NCBI GenBank assembly: GCA_046155505.1
Contig: JBJXFK010000069.1
Location: 1-10,955 of the forward strand
Length of the DNA stretch: 10,955 bases
Direction of reading: 5' to 3'
Source of the DNA: JBJXFK01 sp046155505
Lineage (GTDB): Bacteria; Planctomycetota; Phycisphaerae; UBA1845; Fen-1342
Part shown: positions 1 to 5,438 of the stretch, in pieces
Numbering within the stretch: position 1 is the first letter of the stretch
Layout of the letters: the number at the start of each line of letters is the position of its first letter
Notes under the pieces: model-generated
What the model saw: the letters and a program-made list of their open reading frames with translations, nothing else
The model's database searches: none
What the model was told of the DNA's origin: nothing
Program-made: the position numbers and the translations under genes

Positions 1-377
1 GAGTTCGGCCCGATCTCGGCCGCGGGCAGATCGCCGTAGACGGCACGGAACGATTTCACGTCGGCCTTGAGGGTGGATTGATGCGACCCGCTATACCGCG
101 GCAGTTGATCCTCGGCGTAGGCATGGCAAATCTGGGTGACGGTTGGACCGCCTTCGCGGAGCGGATCGGAACGTGGGCCGTCCCAAAGCCGGCGGGCGTT
201 GTTTTCCCACTTGGCCAGGAGGCGGGCGTACAGGGGTCGCGAATCCTCGCTGCCGTAATCGCCGAGCCAAAAATCTTTGGTCCGACCGGTGACGGCGTCC
301 CGCAAAGTCGTGTACGCGACTTCACGGCCACGAATGGTTCGGCGGCGATAGGACGGCGGTTTGCCTTGTCTGGGCAC
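1..377 (-). CDS. Tyrosine recombinase/integrase, N-terminal part (runs off the left edge)
   Basis: The visible part is 125 codons of a minus-strand gene that continues past base 1. The start is a GTG at 377, preceded by GGAGG (385-389) at 7 bases, a strong ribosome binding site. The protein opens with a basic stretch, MPRQGKPPSYRRRT, followed by a segment containing TLRDAVTGRTKDFWLGDYG and then YARLLAKWENNARRLW. From about residue 75 a helical region (QICHAYAEDQLPRYSG, later FRAVYGDLPAAEIGPN) looks like the SAM-like core-binding domain of phage-type integrases. This N-terminal style is common in planctomycete integrases (recalled from family knowledge, not searched). The catalytic R-H-R-Y domain would lie outside the window, so activity cannot be judged. 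The gene reads away from the 3' end of tRNA-Pro, the usual place for an integrase that uses a tRNA attachment site. ATG-started ORFs in the other frames of this region have no comparable start signal or family pattern. Confidence 0.8.
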   Translation of the reverse strand, partial: MPRQGKPPSYRRRTIRGREVAYTTLRDAVTGRTKDFWLGDYGSEDSRPLYARLLAKWENNARRLWDGPRSDPLREGGPTVTQICHAYAEDQLPRYSGSHQSTLKADVKSFRAVYGDLPAAEIGPN

Positions 378-442
378 GTTTCAACCTCCGGAAGCCGTGT
401 GCGCGCTCCGCGCCAACGACCGGGTTTTACCGTGCTCTCGAT

Positions 443-488
443 CGAAAGGAAAGGCCGAAAACCGCTACGTTTGTAGCTGTTTTCGGCC
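443..488 (-). terminator. Hairpin just after tRNA-Pro, probable terminator
   Basis: A 10-bp perfect inverted repeat (453-462 with 479-488, GGCCGAAAAC / GTTTTCGGCC) encloses one mismatch, a further 5-bp stem (464-468 with 473-477) and a 4-base loop. On the minus strand it begins 2 bases after the tRNA discriminator base and is followed by TTTCCTTTCG, a moderately T-rich tail. It is best read as the factor-independent terminator of the tRNA transcript. Because it sits between tRNA and integrase it could instead belong to the element's attachment region. Confidence 0.6.
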
Positions 489-490
489 AA

Positions 491-565
491 TCGGGGCGAC
501 AGGATTCGAACCTGCGACCTTTTGCACCCCATGCAAACGCGCTAGCCAGGCTGCGCCACGCCCCG
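491..565 (-). tRNA. tRNA-Pro (anticodon GGG)
   Basis: The 75-base minus-strand sequence folds as a full cloverleaf. The acceptor stem CGGGGCG pairs with CGCCCCG and the discriminator base is A. The D arm contains GCGC-AGCCTGGCTA-GCGC. The anticodon stem TTTGC/GCAAA closes the loop ATGGGGT, giving anticodon GGG, which reads CCC and CCU proline codons. The T arm has the invariant TTCGAAT loop. The CCA end is not encoded, so it would be added after transcription. The overall sequence resembles known bacterial proline tRNAs. The 3' half is a likely integration target for the adjacent recombinase. Confidence 0.95.
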
Positions 566-584
566 AAGAACTTGCGAGCGAAGC

Positions 585-613
585 AGCCTATGCCGTCGCG
601 AGTCGCCGGTCAA
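585..613 (-). promoter_or_regulatory. Sigma70-like promoter of tRNA-Pro
   Basis: On the minus strand TTGACC (608-613) and TAGGCT (585-590) are separated by exactly 17 bases. The -35 box matches the consensus at 5 of 6 positions, the -10 box at only 3 of 6. The predicted transcript start lies about 13 bases before the tRNA 5' end, and the promoter fits between the end of the lipase gene (639) and the tRNA. Confidence 0.5.
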
Positions 614-638
614 GATGGGCTGCGCCGTCGCGCACGCC

Positions 639-2105
639 CTATTCCGATCGACGCGGACGCTCCAGCAGCAAATAGAGCACATTGTCTGCAAAGTGCGGGT
701 CTTTCGTCATCCCCAGATGATCGCTGAACACAAACGTCACGCCCGTCCACTCGATGCCCGCCGCCCGCCGCGAGCCGTCCGCTGTGCGGGCCGCGTCGTT
801 GAACAACGCACTGCGACGAAGCACCGTTCCATCGCCGGGACCGCTGGCGGCGACGCGCAGCGTGCCGCTGCGTTGATCCGCCTCGACTACGGCCGGCGTC
901 TCCATCGCGTCGCCCGCAACCAGGTGCAGTTCGAGCGACTCCGGACGGCGCGTCGGGCGAACCAGTGCCGCATGAAACTTCGCCGCACGATCGAGACACG
1001 CGCTCAGATGTTCCAGTGCGATCGCCCGCCGCTCGCTCGCCTCGCCGACACCCGGCAGCAGCGCTCGCAGCGTGCGATCCTGCCGCGGACCTGCCGGACC
1101 CCAACCATAGCGCTCCCATGTCGCCGCATCGAACACATCGAGCGCCTCGCCAGTCGCAGCGTCGCGCACCGCGCCGGAATCGCCGCGCGGCATGAGTTGA
1201 TAGACCGACGGCATCGTCGCAATCACCGACGACTCAACATGCGGCAGCGTCGGCCCAAGGTCGATCCCCTGTGCCAGATTCAGCACCGATTTCACCGACC
1301 CGCCGCTCGGCGTGCCCACCAGCACCACGCGCTCAACATACGCCACCCCGCTCCAGGGCACGTCCGCCGGCGGAGCATCGAGCACATCGGCGTCCCCGTA
1401 CATCAGGTAGTAGCGCGCGATCAGCCCGCCCATCGAGTGTGCCACAATGTCGAACTTCACATGGCGATCGATGCCAAAACGCCGCTTGAATTCGGCCTGC
1501 ACATACGCGCGACGCTGCAAAATGAACTCATGCAGCCGGGCCGCGTTCTCGACATTGTCGCGTCGCCAGTCATAATCGAATTGAAAACACGTGAAGTGCG
1601 AATCGCCATAGTCCACTGCGCCGGCCCGCGCGAGCTGCTCATCGCGATAGCCGCCGACGCCCAGCGTCGCCAGAATGTTCGCATACGCCCGCAGCTCCAG
1701 CGGCAGTCCGAACAATCTCAGCTTCACGCGATCCAGCACGCCGTCCGAGACGACATCGTCGCGCAGCTCACGCAGCGCAGCGCCACGCCGCATCGGCAAC
1801 GCGAGCAGCGCCGCGCCGGCGTCGCTGCCCAGGTCGGCATGCTCTCCGCCGAAGGCGCCCCACACCACGCGGCGACTGTCAGACTGCACGAGCCGCGAGC
1901 CGACGATGCCGGGAATGACGATCACCGGGTTGCGCAGCGCATCGGATCGCTGGGCGAGCGCGTCGTAGATGCCGCCGAGATGGGGCACGCGGAGCGGTGC
2001 CTCGCAGCCGATCAAGACCGACGCGAATATCGCGATCAGGCCAAGCCGATTCGCGATCGCGCGGGCGCGGACGGTACCGAAAGATCGCTGAATCGTCGTT
2101 GGCAT
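639..2105 (-). CDS. LCAT-like alpha/beta-hydrolase lipoprotein (putative lipase/acyltransferase)
   Basis: This 488-residue protein resembles the lecithin:cholesterol acyltransferase/phospholipid:diacylglycerol acyltransferase family (PF02450). It opens with a basic region, a hydrophobic segment and a lipobox (VLIGC, Cys34), so it is probably lipid-anchored in the cell envelope. Family signs in order are the oxyanion-hole strand PVIVIPGIVGSRL (about 60-72), FDYDWR (about 176-181), the nucleophile elbow AHSMGG (Ser224), and GDGTV, whose Asp425 is the probable acid. SDHLGM follows, with His463 as the probable catalytic base. The triad therefore looks complete. The likely reaction is hydrolysis or transfer of fatty acyl groups; the substrate cannot be read from sequence. 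The ATG at 2105 has GGAG 6 bases ahead (2112-2115). A TTG 15 codons upstream keeps the frame open but lacks such a site. The gene follows the HEAT-like gene on the same strand after a 147-base gap. Confidence 0.85.
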   Translation of the reverse strand: MPTTIQRSFGTVRARAIANRLGLIAIFASVLIGCEAPLRVPHLGGIYDALAQRSDALRNPVIVIPGIVGSRLVQSDSRRVVWGAFGGEHADLGSDAGAALLALPMRRGAALRELRDDVVSDGVLDRVKLRLFGLPLELRAYANILATLGVGGYRDEQLARAGAVDYGDSHFTCFQFDYDWRRDNVENAARLHEFILQRRAYVQAEFKRRFGIDRHVKFDIVAHSMGGLIARYYLMYGDADVLDAPPADVPWSGVAYVERVVLVGTPSGGSVKSVLNLAQGIDLGPTLPHVESSVIATMPSVYQLMPRGDSGAVRDAATGEALDVFDAATWERYGWGPAGPRQDRTLRALLPGVGEASERRAIALEHLSACLDRAAKFHAALVRPTRRPESLELHLVAGDAMETPAVVEADQRSGTLRVAASGPGDGTVLRRSALFNDAARTADGSRRAAGIEWTGVTFVFSDHLGMTKDPHFADNVLYLLLERPRRSE

Positions 2106-2198
2106 GCGCAGCTCCAGATATTGCGAAGAAGCCCACGCCGCACTGGGCAAGGCGCAGTCGAATGTGGGATGCCCCGCGCGTGCGGGTGGTTACGGATC

Positions 2199-2225
2199 AT
2201 CATAGCGACCTGCCGTGGACGACAA
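2199..2225 (-). promoter_or_regulatory. Possible promoter of the LCAT-like gene
   Basis: The minus strand has TTGTCG (2220-2225) and TATGAT (2199-2204). The spacer is 15 bases, shorter than ideal, but the -10 box matches the consensus at 5 of 6 positions. The implied leader is roughly 85 bases. It is the best candidate in the 147-base gap after the HEAT-like gene. Confidence 0.3.
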
Positions 2226-2252
2226 GCGAACTCGAACGTGTGACCGGCGGTT

Positions 2253-2876
2253 TCACCGAGCCTTGCGAAGCCGCTCGATTGCCTCGCGCGCCACATCACA
2301 GACACGCATCATCGGGCCATGATTATCGATCGGCCACGCATCGCTCGTATCCGAAAGGCAGCGCTCGATGTGCTCGACTGCTCGCGAATCGCCGTACGCC
2401 ACCAGCGCCTCGATCGCGTACGGACGCATGTCTGCCTTGTCGAGCTCGCTGAGCAGAATCGGAAACGCCCGCGCGTCCCTCGTCCGCGCCAGCATGTGAA
2501 CCAGCGTGTTTCGCAGCGAGTATTCGTTTGTTCGTGCGTACATCTCAAGCAGCCGATCGGCGCTCAGATTCAGATTCAGGTTGAGCAGTGCCATCGCGAC
2601 GATGTCCGCCTCCGACCGCTCAATCAGTCCCAGTTTCACAGCCAAGACTTCCGCCTTGTCGGCTGCCAGCTCGAGCCCGCGCACCGCGTTCAGAAGCACC
2701 CACGGATTCGTCTCGCCCCGACACAGTTCGCGAAGCAGATCCGCGGCGACGGCCCGGATCGAGGAATCTCGCCCGAGCGCCGCTCTCAATTCGTCGAGTG
2801 CGACCTGACGAGTGGCTACCTGCGTCGATCGAAGATCGCGTCGAAAGCGCTCAATGTCCGGCGTGTTTGCCTGCAT
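2253..2876 (-). CDS. HEAT-repeat-like protein of unknown function
   Basis: The product is 207 residues, almost wholly helical, with no signal peptide or membrane segment, so it is probably cytoplasmic. Repeating helix pairs are visible: TRQVALDELRAALGRDSS, VLLNAVRGLELAADKAEV, YSLRNTLVHMLARTRDARAF and MRPYAIEALVAYGDSRAVEH. The last two carry the D-x-R-A pattern typical of HEAT/PBS-lyase-type repeats. Such proteins usually serve as binding scaffolds, and no partner can be named here. The chosen ATG at 2876 has no ribosome binding site but follows TAAGAT by 7 bases, which suggests a leaderless transcript. ATGs at 2885, 2897 and 2903 are in frame and possible. The longer reading extending to 3221 would run antisense through the permease gene and is not credible. 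A six-base repeat at 2564-2581 encodes the NLNLNL stretch. Confidence 0.75.
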   Translation of the reverse strand: MQANTPDIERFRRDLRSTQVATRQVALDELRAALGRDSSIRAVAADLLRELCRGETNPWVLLNAVRGLELAADKAEVLAVKLGLIERSEADIVAMALLNLNLNLSADRLLEMYARTNEYSLRNTLVHMLARTRDARAFPILLSELDKADMRPYAIEALVAYGDSRAVEHIERCLSDTSDAWPIDNHGPMMRVCDVAREAIERLRKAR

Positions 2877-2883
2877 TGTGCCC

Positions 2884-2889
2884 ATCTTA
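2884..2889 (-). promoter_or_regulatory. -10 box of the HEAT-like gene
   Basis: TAAGAT on the minus strand ends 7 bases before the ATG at 2876. No convincing -35 box is seen. The spacing would place transcription start at or next to the A of the start codon, giving a leaderless mRNA. It forms a divergent pair with the permease promoter. Confidence 0.4.
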
Positions 2890-2993
2890 TCGCGCATCGG
2901 CATCCGCCATGTGACGACCGATCTTCCAGCGACACGTCGCCCAAAATCAACTATGCACTCGCAATTCACGAGTCTGTCGTCCAGTCGCGCCCC

Positions 2994-3023
2994 TTGCGCG
3001 AACCGCCCCGGCGTCGCTAGAAT
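2994..3023 (+). promoter_or_regulatory. Promoter of the ABC permease gene, probably leaderless
   Basis: TTGCGC (2994-2999) and TAGAAT (3018-3023) lie 18 bases apart. The -10 box matches the consensus at 5 of 6 positions and ends 7 bases before the ATG at 3031. Transcription would begin about at the start codon, which fits the lack of a ribosome binding site there. Confidence 0.5.
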
Positions 3024-3030
3024 CGTCGCA

Positions 3031-4158
3031 ATGGCGCACCCGGCTTCACTCACGCGCATCGGCATGGTTCGCAGGAGCCTCTTCCGCCAACCGCTGCGCG
3101 CTACGCTCACCGTCCTCGGCGTCGCGCTCGGCGTCGTCGCCATCGTTACGCTCGGCTCGCTCGTCAAAGGCGTAACTGAATCGATCGACTCGGGCATCAA
3201 GCTTGGCGGGGCCGACCTCATCGTCTTTCAAGCCGGTGTGGCCGCCGACATTCTCAGCACCCTCGACGAAGCCGGGACGCGGGCCAAGCTCAAGGCCATG
3301 CCCGAAGTCGCCGACGTCGCCGCCGGCATGTCGCACGTCATGCCCGTCGCCGACCAACGCTTCACCGTCGTCTTCGGCGTCGAGCCCGAGGGCTTTACGT
3401 TTAGCCGCGAATATGCGAAGGGCGAGCCGATTCGCAACCTCGCCGACGTGAGCCTCGGCCGCGTCGCCGCCCGCACGCTCGGCAAAGGCATCGGCGACAC
3501 GGTCGAAATCGGCGGAAAGACCTTCGATGTCGTCAGCATTTTCGAGACCGGCGTCATCATCTATGACGCAGCAGTGACGCTGCATCTGCATACGCTGCAA
3601 GAAATGCTCGGTCGCAAGGGACAGGCAACCGCGTTCTTCCTCGGTCTGCACGCCGGCGTCGACGTGCGGGAATTCATCGATAGGCTTGAAGCGGCTCATC
3701 CGGAAGTCGTCGGCATCGCCAGCGCCGCCGAGTATCACAAAGTGGACATGGGCATCGAGGTGTCGCAGAGCATCGTCTGGATCATCACACTCGCGGCGGT
3801 CATCATCGGCAGCGTGATCGTGCTGAATACCATGTGGATGACCGTGCTCGAACGCACGCGTGAAATCGGCGTGCTGCGCGCTGTCGGCTGGTCGCGCGGT
3901 GACGTGCTGCGGCTGGTCATGATCGAATCGCTCGTCATCGGCGTGCTGGCCCTGCTCATCGGTTCGATCCTCGGCGTGTTGCTCGCCCACGCAATCGCGA
4001 TCGCACCGGTCGCGACGCAATTCGTTCGCCCGAGTTTCGGTGTGGCGCAATTTGCAATCGCCGCGTGCGCGTCGATCGTACTCAGCGTGCTGGGCGGAGC
4101 GATCCCGGCGTGGCGCGCGGGGCGCATCTCGCCGGCGGAGGCGCTGCGCTATGAATGA
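3031..4158 (+). CDS. ABC transporter permease, MacB/LolC (FtsX) family
   Basis: This 375-residue inner-membrane protein has the four-helix plan of MacB/FtsX-type permeases. One membrane segment lies near the N-terminus (about 24-44), then a large periplasmic domain of about 200 residues (MacB_PCD-like, with ADLIVFQAG and a beta-rich region near GDTVEIGGKTFDVV). Three segments follow at about 247-270, 297-325 and 337-358. The stretch ERTREIGVLRAVGWSR (about 274-289) after the second segment is the typical coupling helix that contacts the ATPase. The ending IPAWRAGRISPAEALRYE is also typical of the family. The ATPase gene follows with an 8-base overlap. Family members export peptides, drugs or lipids, or move lipoproteins; no adaptor protein gene lies alongside, so the substrate is unknown. 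The ATG at 3031 is chosen from the promoter spacing. An ATG at 3064 (MVRRSLFRQ) is an alternative. Confidence 0.9.
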   Translation: MAHPASLTRIGMVRRSLFRQPLRATLTVLGVALGVVAIVTLGSLVKGVTESIDSGIKLGGADLIVFQAGVAADILSTLDEAGTRAKLKAMPEVADVAAGMSHVMPVADQRFTVVFGVEPEGFTFSREYAKGEPIRNLADVSLGRVAARTLGKGIGDTVEIGGKTFDVVSIFETGVIIYDAAVTLHLHTLQEMLGRKGQATAFFLGLHAGVDVREFIDRLEAAHPEVVGIASAAEYHKVDMGIEVSQSIVWIITLAAVIIGSVIVLNTMWMTVLERTREIGVLRAVGWSRGDVLRLVMIESLVIGVLALLIGSILGVLLAHAIAIAPVATQFVRPSFGVAQFAIAACASIVLSVLGGAIPAWRAGRISPAEALRYE

Positions 4159-4834
4159 GCACGCCGCGAGCATGGCAATCGACGCGCACGGCCTCAGCAA
4201 GCGCTATGAGCAAGGCCGCGTGACCGCCCTCGACGAGGTCGATTTGCACGTAGGCAGCGGCGAGTGGATCGCCATTTGCGGGCCATCGGGCTGCGGCAAG
4301 ACCACACTATTGAACATGATCTCGGCTATCGACACGCCTGACGCCGGCGAACTGCGCGTGTGCGAACGCGACCTGCGCACCTTTCGCGACGGCGACGCCG
4401 ACGCGTTTCGCCGCGATACGATCGGTATCGTGTTCCAGCTTCACAACCTGCTTCCGCGACTCACGGCGTATGAAAACGTGCTGATTCCGCGGCTTGGCGG
4501 CGCGGGCGGTTGTTCGCAGGCGGCGTGCGGTCGGGCACGAATGCTGCTCGAACGCGTCGGCCTCGGCCATCGGCTCGACGCACTGCCCACGACGCTCTCT
4601 GGCGGCGAGCGGCAGCGCGTAGCGATCTGCCGCGCGTTGATCAACCAGCCAAAATTGCTGTTGGCCGACGAGCCGACCGGGGCGCTCGATTCGCACAGCG
4701 GCGAGCAACTGCTCGAATTACTCGCCGAATTGCAGCGCGAGTCCGGCATGACGCTGATCGTGGTGACGCACGACTCGCGCGTCGCCTCACGAGCCGGGCG
4801 AATCGTGCAGATGCTCGACGGGCGGATCGTCTAG
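4151..4834 (+). CDS. ABC transporter ATP-binding protein, MacB/LolD type
   Basis: The 227-residue protein is a complete single nucleotide-binding domain that would power the permease encoded just before it. All the working motifs are present: Walker A GPSGCGKT (44-51), Q-loop Gln96 in VFQLHNLLP, signature LSGGE (149-153), Walker B LLLADE with catalytic Glu174, and the switch His207 in VTHD. The segment around the Q-loop (LPRLTAYENV) and LADEPTGALDS are characteristic of the LolD/MacB branch. The start ATG lies inside the last codons of the permease (ATGAATGA), so the two are translationally coupled. This permease-then-ATPase order is less usual than the reverse. No fused membrane domain is present, unlike true MacB. 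Confidence 0.93.
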   Translation: MNEHAASMAIDAHGLSKRYEQGRVTALDEVDLHVGSGEWIAICGPSGCGKTTLLNMISAIDTPDAGELRVCERDLRTFRDGDADAFRRDTIGIVFQLHNLLPRLTAYENVLIPRLGGAGGCSQAACGRARMLLERVGLGHRLDALPTTLSGGERQRVAICRALINQPKLLLADEPTGALDSHSGEQLLELLAELQRESGMTLIVVTHDSRVASRAGRIVQMLDGRIV

Positions 4835-4944
4835 CGATGCCGCCGGACCGCGAATCGGTGGGTGCCCCGAGTCGGCCTTTCTTCCTCGCGAGCGGGTATG
4901 GCGCACATTCCGGCGAGAGCAACACCGCGCCCGGCTGACGTTGT

Positions 4945-4953
4945 TGGTAGAAT
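4945..4953 (+). promoter_or_regulatory. Extended -10 promoter of the small gene at 4960
   Basis: TGGTAGAAT contains the extended -10 TGN followed by TAGAAT (4948-4953), ending 6 bases before the ATG at 4960. No good -35 is visible, as is common for extended -10 promoters. The spacing again predicts a leaderless or nearly leaderless mRNA. Confidence 0.45.
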
Positions 4954-4959
4954 CAAGGC

Positions 4960-5244
4960 ATGGGTTCCGCGTTCAACGTTGCCAGATTCGACGACTCCAT
5001 TCGCCGGCAAATCGCCGACAACGCGGCCCGATCCCCAAATGAGCGATTTGCCGAGCTTTGCCGCCTGCTCGACTCCGCGCGACTGCTCGCACCGCAAGAT
5101 GCGGCTTCTCGAGAGCGGCGCGAGCGTATCATGTCCGCGCGAAAACGCGAACGGGAGCTGATGCGTGAGCACTTCCGACTGTTCATTGCCGCCGGCGGGA
5201 ACGGAACTGACGCGAGCGCTAGATGCGCTCGTGAGCACCTTTGA
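4960..5244 (+). CDS. Small charged hypothetical protein upstream of a nucleotidyltransferase
   Basis: The 94-residue product is not assigned to a named family. It is strongly helical, and residues 45-72 (ASRERRERIMSARKRERELM within it) form a very basic and acidic stretch that could be a coiled coil. I recall similar short Arg/Glu-rich proteins ahead of AbiEii-type nucleotidyltransferases in planctomycete genomes; a search is needed to confirm this. It overlaps the next gene by 80 bases in another frame. A typical partner would end near AAGGN, and the last 17 residues, which coincide with the overlap, look like out-of-frame sequence, so a small indel may have altered its end. Start: ATG at 4960 with TAGAAT 6 bases ahead and no ribosome binding site. 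A toxin-antitoxin-like role is only a guess. Confidence 0.6.
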   Translation: MGSAFNVARFDDSIRRQIADNAARSPNERFAELCRLLDSARLLAPQDAASRERRERIMSARKRERELMREHFRLFIAAGGNGTDASARCAREHL

Positions 5245-5356
5245 ACACATGCAGGTGCGCTACGCACTCATCGGCGGCCTTGCGGTGATTCAACATGGCC
5301 GCGTGCGCACGACGATCGACATCGACGCGTTGATCAATCGACTCGACCACAAATGA
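5165..5356 (+). pseudogene. Truncated nucleotidyltransferase (AbiEii/MNT-like remnant)
   Basis: A GTG at 5165 with GGGAG 7 bases upstream (5153-5157) opens a 63-residue reading frame. Residues about 34-57 (YALIGGLAVIQHGRVRTTIDI, then DALIN) match the N-terminal active-site block of stand-alone nucleotidyltransferases: GG-x-A, then R-x-T-x-D-I-D, with the metal-binding Asp pair kept. Family members are usually 150 to 300 residues. Here the frame stops right after the motif, at NRLDHK, and I find no continuation in the other plus-strand frames before the convergent gene ends at 5439. The C-terminal part therefore appears deleted. It might still be translated as a short peptide, but catalysis is unlikely. 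Start choices further in (GTG at 5231) are possible. Confidence 0.65.
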
Positions 5357-5438
5357 TCGATCACGATGTGCATATGTCGTGAGTCGACTGCCCGCGTCGG
5401 CGAGCAACGCAAGCTGACGGATGAGATCGAGCGCCCGG

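Larger units (their letters stand above)
1..490. mobile_element. Putative left-extending integrative element next to tRNA-Pro
   Basis: A tyrosine integrase gene starts about 110 bases beyond the 3' end of a tRNA gene and points away from it. This is the standard layout at one end of genomic islands and prophages inserted into tRNA genes. Only one end is visible. The second copy of the tRNA 3' end, expected at the far end, lies outside the window. The exact boundary is therefore not determined; 490 is simply the base next to the tRNA. This is inferred from context, not from a seen direct repeat. Confidence 0.45.

Noticed and set aside
56..532. ATG-started open frames on both strands over the left edge (minus 56-532, plus 78-476)
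   Set aside because: The minus one reads through the tRNA and the hairpin, and neither resembles a protein family. The third minus frame, with a GTG start and GGAGG, gives a clear integrase.
2131..2148. Possible terminator GCCCA-N8-TGGGC followed by TTCTTC on the minus strand
   Set aside because: The stem has only 5 pairs and an interrupted T tail. It lies about 105 bases past the HEAT-like stop and downstream of the likely promoter of the next gene, so a terminator call is not supported.
615..2243. Plus-strand open frame of 542 codons
   Set aside because: It is antisense to the LCAT-like gene, is extremely rich in Arg, His and Gln, and has no recognisable motif or start signal. It is a GC-rich shadow frame.
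2564..2581. Three tandem six-base units (TCAGAT, TCAGAT, TCAGGT) inside the HEAT-like gene
   Set aside because: The array is too short to call a functional repeat, and it simply encodes Asn-Leu pairs in a helix region. It could vary in length, but nothing in this sequence shows that.
2877..3221. N-terminal extension of the HEAT-like protein up to 3221
   Set aside because: It would overlap the permease start antisense and cover both divergent promoters, and it has no ribosome binding site. Composition differs from the rest of the protein.
3046..4200. Minus-strand open frame of 384 codons
   Set aside because: It runs opposite the ABC permease and is dominated by Asp, His, Ala and Arg. The permease has clear family features, so this is a shadow.
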